From Nematostella vectensis (taxonomy: Eukaryota > Cnidaria > Anthozoa > Actiniaria > Edwardsiidae): a stretch of 64,000 nt of DNA. The stretch covers positions 8,791,296 through 8,855,295 of the forward strand of contig NC_064035.1 of the NCBI RefSeq assembly GCF_932526225.1. Reading direction: 5' to 3'. A program made the translations under genes and the position numbers. The notes under the pieces are model-generated. The model was not told where the DNA came from, did no database searches, and was given only the letters and a program-made list of their open reading frames with translations. Of this stretch, positions 35,601 to 47,847 are shown piece by piece; positions within the stretch are counted from its first letter, which is position 1, and every line of letters begins with the position of its first letter.

Positions 35601-37317
35601 ACACGCTATTTAGAGGTCTGAAAACACAGTTGTCCCACGTACGGCGCTCCGTAAGACATAAGCCCTAGACAGAGATCTAGGGATTTCCATCTTTAACCAA
35701 AAATATATAATACGCCGTTTCAGACCTTTGTTAAGTAGCGCTTTATCTCCGAATATATAACAGAAGCTCTCCGAGCCAAGCACCTACGAAATCAGAATGG
35801 TCTTCGAGCATAAAAAACAACCGAATGGTCGTCTAACATATAAGGCAACCGAATGGTCTCCGTGGATATAAGGCAACCGAATGGTCTCCGAGCATTTAGA
35901 CTTTATTACATCATATAAGACTTGTTTGAATCAAACTAAAGAAATAACTGAGTAGTGCTAATAACATACAAATAAAAATAATTTTGACGGTAATATTGTC
36001 CAGCACACCCCCCACCAAAACTGCGAGACCGAGCAGTTTTAGTTGGAAAAAATTGCGCGAGCATGCGAGCAATAGCCGAAAACTGCGAGCACATCGAAAT
36101 TTCGGGGGACCATTCGGGGGCCCTACCTGTCTTGTCTGCGTGTTGCATAAAACGGGAGCCGTTTTATCGACGTTACATTTTTATCACCATTGTGATAATT
36201 GTTATTTTCTGTTTAATTTTGTATTATTATATTTATGTAGTTTCTTCAGCATTATGCTAATGTGCGCTTTAGTCTTTCCGCTGGATCGGGAAGTTTGCAC
36301 TTTTGTTATAATTAAAACTGATATTACCAGCTTCGCCAATAGATAGCGTTTGTATCTGTTAGGCCTGTCTCAGTCACAGCTGCGCAAGGCATAATGGGAG
36401 ATTTATTTCAAATTCTTGATCATTACCATGATGCTTTGCGCAGAGCATTGTCCTACTGACTAGAGGCGCCTGGGAACGAGGCGGGCTACAGGCCTTGATG
36501 ATAAATAAAAATAAAAGAAATAAAGCATAACTAATCATATCTTTGTTATTGCACTATGTACTTCTCTATTTTAGTCCTACATACCATACTTAAGACCTTT
36601 TTTATGAAAGAAAAAACCTTCAGAATAAAGGCAAAATTCCACTGTGTTTAATTTTATAAAGCCCTTTTACTTTCGAGTAATAAATTCATAAAATTATCTT
36701 AGCCCATGGTAGTGTAAAACAAATGATTCAAGATAAACATTTTATTTTAAGAGCATTAATTCAAGCAATTTAATGCGGTAATGGGTGTCACACCATTTCC
36801 GGTGTTAGTCTGGGTTGGGAGTGAACTCTCGTCACTTCCGCTTATCCGTTAGATGTTTAGATAACAAAGGAAACGCCTCTTCGTTAGCTTCCTGGAGGGC
36901 CACCACAGAAAGTAAACCATTTTTTAATCGCGGTTAAACGGTCTCGTTGTTATGATTAAGGCCATAATAACACAGGCATTGTTCGACTTTTGTTAATATC
37001 TCGCGGTTATTAGACAAAATGATCTTGGCGCTGTTTTGCTGTGAACGAAAGAAAGACTGTCAGACGCTGCAAGAGGGTCTAGTAGGTCAGCTACAATTTT
37101 CTCAAGGACTAAATTTGGATCGTGTAGAGTAATCAGTCCGAGATTCCCCGTTGCGAGGAATATATGAGTCACGCGCATTAGACGTACTTCCTTCCCATAA
37201 CGGAACTATTACTACCGCCATTCATACCATCGGCTCAACGGGAAGAATTAGCTCTACTGCACTTTAGTCTGTGCTTTGGTTCGAGTTCAAGAAATAGCTG
37301 AGTTCGTGACTTTCGTT
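35601..37317. other. Intergenic between the PAW-C2 and integrin genes
   Basis: A short minisatellite of about 35 bp containing AACCGAATGGTC (about 3-4 copies, 35795-35900) and a repeat-like segment at 36360-36498. A candidate poly(A) signal AATAAA for the PAW-C2 gene is at 35971-35976. No exon recognised. Confidence 0.5.
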
Positions 37318-40300
37318 ATGACACAAGGGACCTGTTGGCTGCTCTTTCCATTGATATTTATCCACAAAGTTACGAGTTTTAACATCGACACTCGGACCAG
37401 TATCGTTTATAGCCATCCGACTGGACAAACTAATGGTTATTTTGGATTCTCCGTCACGATCCACGCTCATCGGAATACACGATGGTATGATATGCTTTAT
37501 CTAGATTATTTTGTACAGTGGCTGAAACATAATCGAAAATGAGTATGTTTGGTTTCGCACGTGTGATAACAGCCTGTTGATGGTGATTTTGGCGTTAAAA
37601 AATTGTTTCCATAGCGATTCTAATTTATATAATGGTGATAAAAATACGTACTTTAAACTTTCTGGATTTTTTTTTCATTTTTTTATGTATAGAAATTATA
37701 GATCAATAGTCAATTAGGGATTAAAATTGTTTCGCGAATTTCCTAACAAGGAATATCCTCAAGTGATTTTAGCTTTAAAAAAACGGGATTTCTACCTTTG
37801 CCAGGTGCCTCGTCATTACCGAACTGAATACCATGGCATCCATTCTGACAGCCAGAATCAAGCTTACCACAGCGTTTTAATTCACAACAAAAGCAATTCT
37901 TCAAACAATCAATTAGCGACTTAGTGTCTTGCTTCACGTAGCGCTAAATAATTCTTTCCGCGGTTTTATCAGTCTTTTCATAAGCGTCGTTATTATCGGA
38001 AATGAATTCTACTGACACGAAAAAAGACAGGAACCATGAGGTCGTGGTTCCCATTCCAATTATCCTTTCAATTATCCTCTGAATTCCAGAAGAAAAAACC
38101 CTATCGAAGCTGTCTCTTTTGAAGTAATTTTGACAATCATAAGATGGTAGATTATAATCTCGTGATGAAACACGCCAAAATCACTCATGTTTTCATTGAG
38201 GTAAATTTGACGGCACCATGTCTATATGAAAACCTTTAACTGTGTAAATCCGACGATATTTTCGGCAGTGAGTTTTGTGCGTGAAAGTGACACTGAATCA
38301 GAACACTCGAACAGGTTGATTGTAGGTGCCCCCAAGGCCAATGTGACGTCATCCGATGGGAACCCGCTGACCAGCTTCGGCGCGGTGTTCAAGTGCGATA
38401 TAAATGAAACAAAAAGCTGTAGCCTTATTCCTGTTGACAACTCACGTAAGTAAAACACGTAAAAAGGTTGGAAGAAATTTAAGGTCCAGCTTTCTTCGCC
38501 TATAAAACAGCTGTTTGATATACCCCCTTCTTAAAGAAGTCCAATCGCTCTGCCATCACCTCCCGCACAAATTGTGCAATATACCAAGTGACACAAAGAA
38601 TCCATTTCCATCGGCTAATTGAAGCCAGTAACTGAGGAAATTTCAACCAAATATCAGAAATAAATTCTTCAATCGTTGATGGTTATTTTTGAAGTTTCCT
38701 TGCGAATAAACCGCTGTATTTTCAATTGTAAACGATGAAAAAGGTGTGGTTGATTGACATTTTTTAATACCCAGTAAGTAATGCGAACAAATTAATTTGA
38801 TTATCTGCAGCCGAAGAAGTCGCAGAGTTCCCATACAATGGCGGCTTTCCTTATGTTCCCATGGAGTCTAAGAGTGGTCAGTGGCTTGGAGGAACCGTAC
38901 AGAGTATGCGCGATAGCGACAATCTTTTGGTAGGGAGTAAGGTTAACAATAAACATGAACAAACGGATTTTGCAATGCGATGTGACGTTTGGAAACAACC
39001 AATCCGAAGGGCACCATTGAGACAGAGCCAAAAATGGCATAAAAATTTTCCACTTCTCAATATATAAGCTCAAGATTCCGCATACAAGGAGTTCCTCTGA
39101 CCAAAAGCTTTATTCCAATTTTAAAGATGTTTAGAAGATACGAAATTTAGATATTAGCGAGCCAAGTTGGCTTAATTTCTGATCAGAGCCCGGCTTCTCC
39201 CTAAAAAGGAGGAGAATTCATACTTTGAACATTTGAAAATTGCACTTCAAGCCTCATATCTCGAAGACGAATCCATAACATAACATAAGAAACCTCTATG
39301 TAAAAATTCAAGCTTACCGAAATTAAGTCAGAACCTTTAGAAGTTTTAGCTAGCATCCGGGGGGAGGGGGGTATCATAGGGAACCGAGTCGTCTTTGTCA
39401 TATCAACAAATGAGGAGTCGTGAAAGTGATAACATAAATGTGGCAGGTTTCTCAAGCCAGAGAGTCCAGCCGAACGGGGTCAGGTCGACTCATGGGAAAC
39501 CTTTTTATTGCTCACGTCACTGTACATACATCCCCACGGCAAGAGACGAAGAAAGGGGCGGGGCTAACCACGCTGGCCAGTATTTTAGTGTAACATTGGT
39601 ACAGCTGAGGTCCAAGCACTTAGTATCCCATTTGGAGAGATAGCTAATGGGGGCGGTGTTGACAGGTGTGTGCACCGAGGTACAGTCATAAGCAAGACGC
39701 CCGCCACGAAAAGAAGTTGTTTAACGGACCCAAACTGAATAACTTCCCTTCAGGGCGGTGCTTTCTACTTCACAGTAACCTCAGCGGAGTGGAGGACATA
39801 CTGCAACCTTGCAAACGACGTAAGAAATTAACTAACTTTTGGCGCAGTTTGTCGTTTATTTTGATAGGGATCTGCCTAGGATTAGTCTTCTACGCTGTTG
39901 TTCTTATCTCCGTTACGCAATGTTCTTGAGCTCAAATTCATTGCGTGACAGAGGTCAGAATGACACGCCTATGACGATGTTATGCATGGATAAGGCGGGA
40001 TTTCATCGGTGCTTTCTTGCTTGCCGTGGTAGCCACCTCCCTTTTAAACACTGTGACAGTGTTAAACGGACTTGTCTTTATTTTGTGCGTGTGTAAGCTA
40101 GAGTGTGTTGCTTCTTCTTTCCTTCGCTTATTAATTTTTTTTTCTATATTTCAGAATCAAATAATCCATACAATGGATACTGCCAGCTTGGACTAAGCGC
40201 AGCGTCAATTGATAACTCGTCTAGCGTTGTGATGGGGGTAGTGGGGTTGGGAAATGATACAGCAAGACTCGTGTATACAGGTAAAGGCTAACGTTCTCAA

Positions 40301-43300
40301 AGAAAAACAGTATAAAGTATATTTGCAGAGACACTCGTGGTGTACCGTTATTACTTGAAAATGTGCCTTCCCCAGAATACGCGCATCAAGGAGAAAGATT
40401 AGAAATAAGTATTACCCCGAATAAGCGCCTCGCCTTAAAGAAAAAGAAAATGAATATGTGTTTTTTTTAAATTTGTTTACTTCTTGAAAAAGTATGGTAT
40501 TAATAATTCCCGACGCGGAACAAAAAAAACCCATATAGGTGCTGCGAAGTGGTTACCAAAAGTGGGGCTAGGGGATGGGGGGTTGGGGGTTGGGGGAAAG
40601 TGGTGGTTGGCCGGAGTGGGGGAAGTGGTTGGAGGGATTGTGGCCTCGAGGGGGGTACCTGGGTTTGACAGAATAATAAATTGTCTTAATTCGAATTTCG
40701 GTACATGTAAACGTGCGCTCACTTAAAAAAAATCACATCCCCCTGCCTTTCCCCTCCATCACCCCTGACAATAGAGCTGGACATATAATAACAAGTTTGG
40801 GATCAGACATTAGAATGAAATAAATGATAGCCTTTTCCATCACTTGATTGACAGGCGGTGTCGAAAGGTACTCTCCGGAGTCGAGGGCTTTCGCGGTCTC
40901 TTTGTTCGATCAACGACTCAAGAGAGACGATTATATGGGTAAGTCATGATCATAGAAAATCCCCTTTCCCTTCTTCCCTTGCCTTCTTCCTGGAAGTCCA
41001 AAACCCTTACATCAACAAAAAAGGTAAGTAAAACTGCCCCCCTCCCTTAATCAATCCCTCTCCGCGCATAGATTTTTATTTTGGGAGGCATTTCTGTATT
41101 AAAATGTTTTTTTTTTCAGGGTATGGTGTTGCTGTCTTACGATTCGAAAACACGACTGGTGAGGAGTGATAGCGTGATAGATACTTAAGCTCATCTCAGT
41201 ATGTATTTAGTTAATGATCTATCGGGCCGTATCTAGCAGACGCCCCCCACCTCCCCTTTCCTTACCGGCTCCAAGAGAAAACCTTGTACCCAGTGCAATC
41301 AAGAGCTGTGGAATTATGTTCGCATGTTTTTCCGTCTGCAGGTATAGCTGGAGGTGCACCACGAGGAGATAATTTGGAAGGAAAGGTTTGTCATATCCCT
41401 TCACTTTGTTTATAAGCTATGACGTATTACACGTGATATTCTATGACAGCAGCGTGGTATCTCTGTATTCTTAGAACTTATTTAAACCTTTCCCCAGGTC
41501 TTTATCTACGAAGATCGCAAGGATGGCATAGTTTTCCAATCCACGCTTGAACGTCCCAAAGATTCACAGGTGAGAGAAGGTAGCGAATGTATCGTGATGC
41601 GATGGACGTGCTTATGATTGTGATCATAATTTGATTGACATGATAATGATTATGATCATGATGTGATGATGAACCTGCTTATTGCTTATGATGATTATTA
41701 TGGCGTGATGATGATATTACTTATGATGATGTTCAAGATGGGATGATGAACATACTAAAGATGATGATGATGATGTGATTGACGTGCTTATAACGATGAT
41801 TCTAGTGGTGGTATGGTATAGAAATTGTGGTGATGTTGGCAGATGGTGGTGAAAGCTGCTAACGGTGACACTGATGATTATGATGATGTTGATAAGATTG
41901 TTGATTATGGTCACCTTCATTTCATTTTAGGTTGGAAGCTACTTTGGTAGTTCAGTGTGCGCTGTTGACCTGAATAACGATGGGTAAGTCGAGATTATTT
42001 TTTTAGTATGTCATTCATGTATTTTGGGAGTCTTCAGGGCCGTGGAGCACGTGGGGGTGGAGCACCGGGGGCACGTGCCCCCCAATATTTTCAAAAATTA
42101 TAAGGAAATGACCATCAGTAGGGGCGTGGCTGTGCCCCCCCCCCCCCTCCATTGTCTTCTTAATGTTTCTGTATTGTGCACCCCCAATAATTTGAGGCCT
42201 TCTCCGGCTATGGTCTTTGTGGATGCTTTGGTCTCTCAAATCAACGTTTACAGTCTCACAGATCTATTGGTGGGAGCTCCGTTGTTCACCATGACTATGG
42301 ATGAAGGCAGAGTCTATGTGTATATCAGCAACAAAGACGTGAGTCCTTATTTATATAGGTTATCTATATATCGGCCATCACCGATGACGTCACACCTGAC
42401 CATATCGTTGCACTCCCCTCAACATATACATGACACCTACCAAGTTTGGTTGTCATACGATGTTTCTTTCATGAGGTATTTTAATATATTTGTATTATGG
42501 GTTGAACAGACGGACATCCCATACCGAAAACTTGAGTCAATGTGTAACCAATATTTGCTACCATATTTTGTTTACCACCTTTTTATAATATTTTTGTGAT
42601 GTCTGGCTCCGCTTTCGCGACGCTGCTGATAATTAACACATTGACCCCTCAACCGGCCTGTACCGGCTTTGGGAAGTACACACAACCCAAAAAATTCATA
42701 AATGCAAAATAAACACAACAAGATGAAGATACTCAGGCATCAGTCTAAGGGATAAATGGTCTTGAAGATATGCATCCAACCAAGGTGTTGGCAACTACTA
42801 TTAAGCCAAATAATAGCACAGGTTCTTTGACAAATGTTTGTTACAAATTGTTTCAGTTTTGATGATTACAGCACATTTTAATTCCACTTGTTTTGCTTGA
42901 TTTTATTATCCCGAAATCGCGAAAATAAAGTGATCTGGTTTTTACGACAATAGGAAAATCGCGAGAATAAAGAGTCGTGAAATATCGCCATCTCGAAATC
43001 GCGAAATTTTGACGTCGCAAAAATTAAGTGTAATAGATGAAGAAGTTATTACATTTTGCGTTATTACATTTCGCGTTAAATATTTTATTACATTTTGCAT
43101 TAAAATGTTATTACATTTCGCGTTAAAGAGTTATTACATTTTGCGTGAAATTTATTACATTTCGGGTTTTAACTACATTTTGCGTTAGTTATTACATTTT
43201 GCGGCGTAACAGGGGGAAAGCCCATTTGATAGTCACGCGACAATACCTAAGTATTGTATAAAGTATAAGGCGAACCATGACTACGATTTGCTGTTTGTTC

Positions 43301-46300
43301 TAGGGTGTCCTGAGCTGGGCCAAGTCCATGACCCTCACGGGGGACTCGGTCCCTGGAGCAAGATTTGGATTCGCCCTTGCAGACGCTGGAGATCTCAATA
43401 GAGATGGTTTCCACGGTACGTCAAGCTCATCTAGGCAATTTATCAACCTATCTTATCTCACCGCATGACAAAGGATATTGGACAGCATGGCTGTAGCTAG
43501 AATATGTTAAATGAGGTGCTGGCCGCAGTCACTCCTTCTGTTTGGTGTTGGAAAACGGGGGAGGGGAAGACGGGGGAGGGGTGGAAGACGGGGGGGAGGG
43601 TTGGAAGACGGGGGGAGGGGTGGAAGACGGGGGAGGGAGGGGTGGAAGACGGGGAGAAGGGGAGAAGGGGTGGAAGACGGGGAGGGGTGGAAGACGGGTG
43701 GGAGGGATGGAAGACGGGGGGGGCTGACCCTTATTTCTCGCATTGCCGGGGGAGGGAATAGCTGTTCCCCTTGACCCCGCTAGCTACAGGAGGGTATTTT
43801 TATTAAGAAGAAAATATTTTTTTACAGATGTCGTGGTAGGTGCACCATACGAAGGGCCTAACAGTGAAGGGGCCGTCTACGTATACCATGGTAACAAGCA
43901 AGGGATACAGAATCGTTACCAGCAGGTGGGCGTGGCAAGCAATGTGCCTCTTGTATGTGCAAAGGAAACCCTGCACTCCGGGGGGGATTTGCCTGTGTTC
44001 CCTTGTGACAATTTGCCTATGTTCCCTAGTGACAATTTGCCTGTGTTCCCTTGTGACAATTTGCCTGTGTTCCCTTGTGACAATTTGCCTGTGTTCCCTT
44101 GTGACAATTTGCCTGTGTTCCCTTGTGACAATTTGCCTGTGTTCCCTAGTGACATTTTGCCTGTGTTCCCTTGTGACAATTTGCCTGTGTTCCCTTGTGA
44201 CAATTTGCCTATGTTCCCTAGTGACAATTTGCCTGTGTTCCCTAGTGACAATTTGCCTGTGTTCCCTTGTGACAATTTGCCTGTGTTCCCTTGTGACAAT
44301 TTGCCTGTGTTCCCTTGTGACAATTTGACAATTTGTTGCAGAAAATATTTGCCTCGTCTTTGAGTTCCAGTCTGAGGGGCTTCGGATGCTCCGTGTCTGG
44401 CGCTGTCGACGTAGATTATAACGGTTACCCGGGTGGGTTTGTCGGAATTATCATAATCGTTATCATCATCGTCAGCATCATCATCATCGTCATCGTCTTC
44501 ATCCTTATATTCATCGCTATTATCATCACCGTTATCATCATCATCATCAGCAGCAGCATCGTTATCCTTATTATCATCGTTTTCATCATCACCGTATTCA
44601 TCATCAGCATCATCATCATCACCGTATTCATCATCTTTATCTTTATTTACATCGCTATCATCATCACCGATATCATCATCATCATCAGCAGCAGCATCGT
44701 TATACTTATTATCATCGCTATCATCATGTCATCATTATCGTCCTCCTTATTAGCATCGTCGTCAGCTTCACCGTCATATCGTGATCATTAACATCATCAA
44801 TTGACGTACTCAGCCCCTTCACCACTGTCGCTATCATAACAAAATCATTATCACCGTTCATTGTCACCATTATCATCAAACGTCATCATATGACTATCAT
44901 CATACCATCGTCTTAAATCATCAATAAAAATCCTTTTGTCTTTGTTTTTCGCTCGCTATTTTGGATTATATACCTCCTCGACATGACGAAATTTTATTTG
45001 TTTTGACAGATCTGGTCGTAGGTGCTTACAAATCGGATCACGCCGTATTACTTAGGTAACACTCGAATAACTCAAACATAGGCTCCATTCGTCTCCTTAT
45101 CAATAACCAGTAGATTCTTGCACGTAGTCATCTCCATCAGACTCTTCCCTGGGACTCGTGATATTAGCTTTGGCGTGCATGAGTCCTCTCCATCAGACTC
45201 TACCCTGGGACTCGTGACATTAGCTTTGGCGTGCATGAGTCATCTTCATCAGACTCTACCCTGGGACTCGTGATATTAGCTTTGGCGTGCATAAGTCATC
45301 TCCATCAGACTCTACCCTGGGACTCGTGACATTAGCTTTGGCGTGCATGAGTCATCTCCATAAGACTCTACCCTGGGACTCGTGACATTAGCTTTGGCGT
45401 GCATAAGTCATCTCCATCAGACTCTACCCTGGGACTCGTGATATTAGCTTTGGCGTGCATGAGTCATCTTCATCAGACTCTACCCTGGGACTCGTGATAT
45501 TAGCTTTGGCGTGCATGAGTCATCTCCATCAGACTCTACCCTGGGACTCGTGACATTAGCTTTAGCGTGCATGAGTCATCTCCATCAGACTCTACCCTGG
45601 GAACTCATGATATTAGATTTGGCGTGCATGAGTCATCTCCATCAGACTCTACCCTGGGACTCGTGACATTAGCTTTAGCGTGCATGAGTCATCTCCATCA
45701 GACTCTACCCTGGGACTCGTGACATTAGCTTTGGCGTGCATGAGTCATCTCCATCAGACTCTACCCTGGGACTCGTGACATTAGCTTTGGCGTGCATGAG
45801 TCATCTCCATCAGACTCTACCCTGGAACTCGTGACATTAGCTTTGGCTGATTGTGTTTTAGAGTCTCCGTCACCTGCCATCGTCATCCTAGCAAAATACG
45901 ACGTGTGGTAAAGCATCCATTTCCATCGGCTAATTTAGGGATGCTATTGGAATATTTTTTATTGGGTTTCTAGATGGTTATTTCGAGTTTTATGTCCACA
46001 TAAATTGTTTTCCAATGTTGTTTTTGTTTCCAGAACAAGCAGGATAATCCATTTGGAGGCTTCAATCGCGCTGAGTCGATCTAAGATCGTGCTGGAAAAC
46101 TCCGATCATCTCTGTGTTCTGGAGGATGGAACAAGGCATAAATGGTAATAACATTATCTTATGGGTTTCCTTGCTGCTTGGTACTCTTAGGATACTCTGA
46201 GTTTTCAAATTGTCATGGTTTTTTCTCCAGATTATCGCCTAATAAGGAGATTACATACCGTATTTGGAAGTCCACTTTTCTTGCTTCTTCCCCGCTAAGC

Positions 46301-47812
46301 CATTAGGCCATTTAGACGAAGGACAACATATTTGTTTATATGTATATTAGAACGAGAAGAGCGCTAGTGAGTAAAACAGTAAAACTGAACTCTCCAAGGG
46401 CTTTTTATGATGATGAGCTTGTTAATTGTTTTCTTTTGTTGGCAGTTTGAATGCGACATTCTGCTTCAAGTTCTCCGATCGGGAACCGTCTAACAGAAAA
46501 GGTAAAAGCAATCAAATGATACCCTGGTTGGGGAGGGGGAGGGGGGAGGGGCACTCATGCATAGCCTTATGCAAATTATGTTTCAACAATCCATGACCGA
46601 TGCCCTTATACTCTTCTCGCCGGAAACTGTTTTGTTCCCAGACTTACGAATATCGTATCGCATTGAGCTTGATAAAGACAAGATAGCCGAAGATCTACGG
46701 CGTATCTTCTTCTTAACCTCCGCCCCAGTGACCACTCTCCAAGGTGAAACCACGATCCCTCAGGGGCAGGAGCTCCACTGTCTCCCTGTCTACCCCGTTT
46801 ACATCCGGGTTAGTGATACAAATCTTGTTGTGCCTCGATCTTTTTTAGCATTTCGAAGTGCGATATATGCGGTGTGATCCTAACGAAGCAGCGACACACG
46901 AACGTCATCGCAATAGATGACGAACATGAAGAAAAAATGTCGACCTGTCACAATTCAAGGGGGTTATCATTGGGGAATTCCTTGACATGCGCCATTAACT
47001 ATAAAATGATCAGATGGGTATAAATCATCCACATAAAGCTCATTTGAACACTTTCCAAGCTGTAGAGTATTGATTTCGAGTAAACTTGTTGGCTTCTAAG
47101 GGAACGGACCCTAGATAATTAAAGGGGGGATTGATAAAGAACAAAATAAAAACCATACTCGATTAAAAATAAAAAATAAAAAATGAATGCAGTCCAAACC
47201 AGACAAAAAATGCATTCAGAAAAAAGTCATGCACATCTTCGACACAAGAAAAAGAACATGTACAACTGAAACCACCCCCTCCCCCTTTTCTAATGGTCCG
47301 TTCCCAATCGGTACCAAAAACTACTAATGGAGGGAGTTTAAGTTAATACCAACAACTATAGCATCAACGGCAATAAAACAATTGTCTAAACCATCAATAA
47401 AAAATTCACTTGAATAATATATTGCAAGAAATAACATTAACAGTACTGCTTCATATTTCTTTTTTAATTTCCCAATTTTTTCATCGTTCTTTCAGGAAAA
47501 GTTTGAGATTCTAGACCTTCTTACTCCTATGACATTTGATGTCACCTTCGATTTGGTTAATAGGTCATGCGAAATGGATGGGAACGTTCCATGCCCTGTA
47601 TTAGATGGGTATAGGCCTACATCACTCAGGAATACAGAGGTATGCAACATTATAGTAATCAGACAGACAGACAGACGGACAGACGGACAGACGGACAGAC
47701 GGACAGACGGACAGACGGACAGACGGACAGACGGACAGACGGACAGACGGACAGACGGACAGACGGACAGACGGACGGACGGACAGACGGACAGACGGAC
47801 AGACGGACAGAG

Positions 47813-47847
<35 letters not shown>

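Larger units (their letters stand above)
37318..45055 (+). other. Integrin exons 1-15: signal peptide and beta-propeller
   Basis: The signal peptide ends near KVTS before FNIDTRTSIVYS, the usual integrin alpha start. FG-GAP hallmarks: YFGFSV, LIVGAPKAN, GQWLGGTV, VCAPRY, YCQLGLSAA, YGVAV, YFGSSV, LLVGAPLF, RFGFALADAGD, VVVGAPYEG and LVVGAY. Three calcium-loop motifs in the last blades: DLNNDGLTD (residues 339-347), DLNRDGFHD (402-410) and DVDYNGYPD (465-473). No large insertion lies between blades 2 and 3, so there is no αI domain. Confidence 0.9.

Noticed and set aside
38269-38272. Acceptor GGCAG at 38268 for integrin exon 2
   Set aside because: It gives the wrong phase relative to exon 1; the TGAG acceptor four bases later keeps the frame. 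This choice is tentative.
39395-39643. Possible extra integrin exon at 39395-39643
   Set aside because: Exon 3 (ending 38929) joins exon 4 (39666) in phase and completes the propeller sequence; this frame has no integrin motif.
43504-43774. Glycine/arginine-rich and proline-rich open frames
   Set aside because: Products of the G-rich intronic minisatellite read on both strands.
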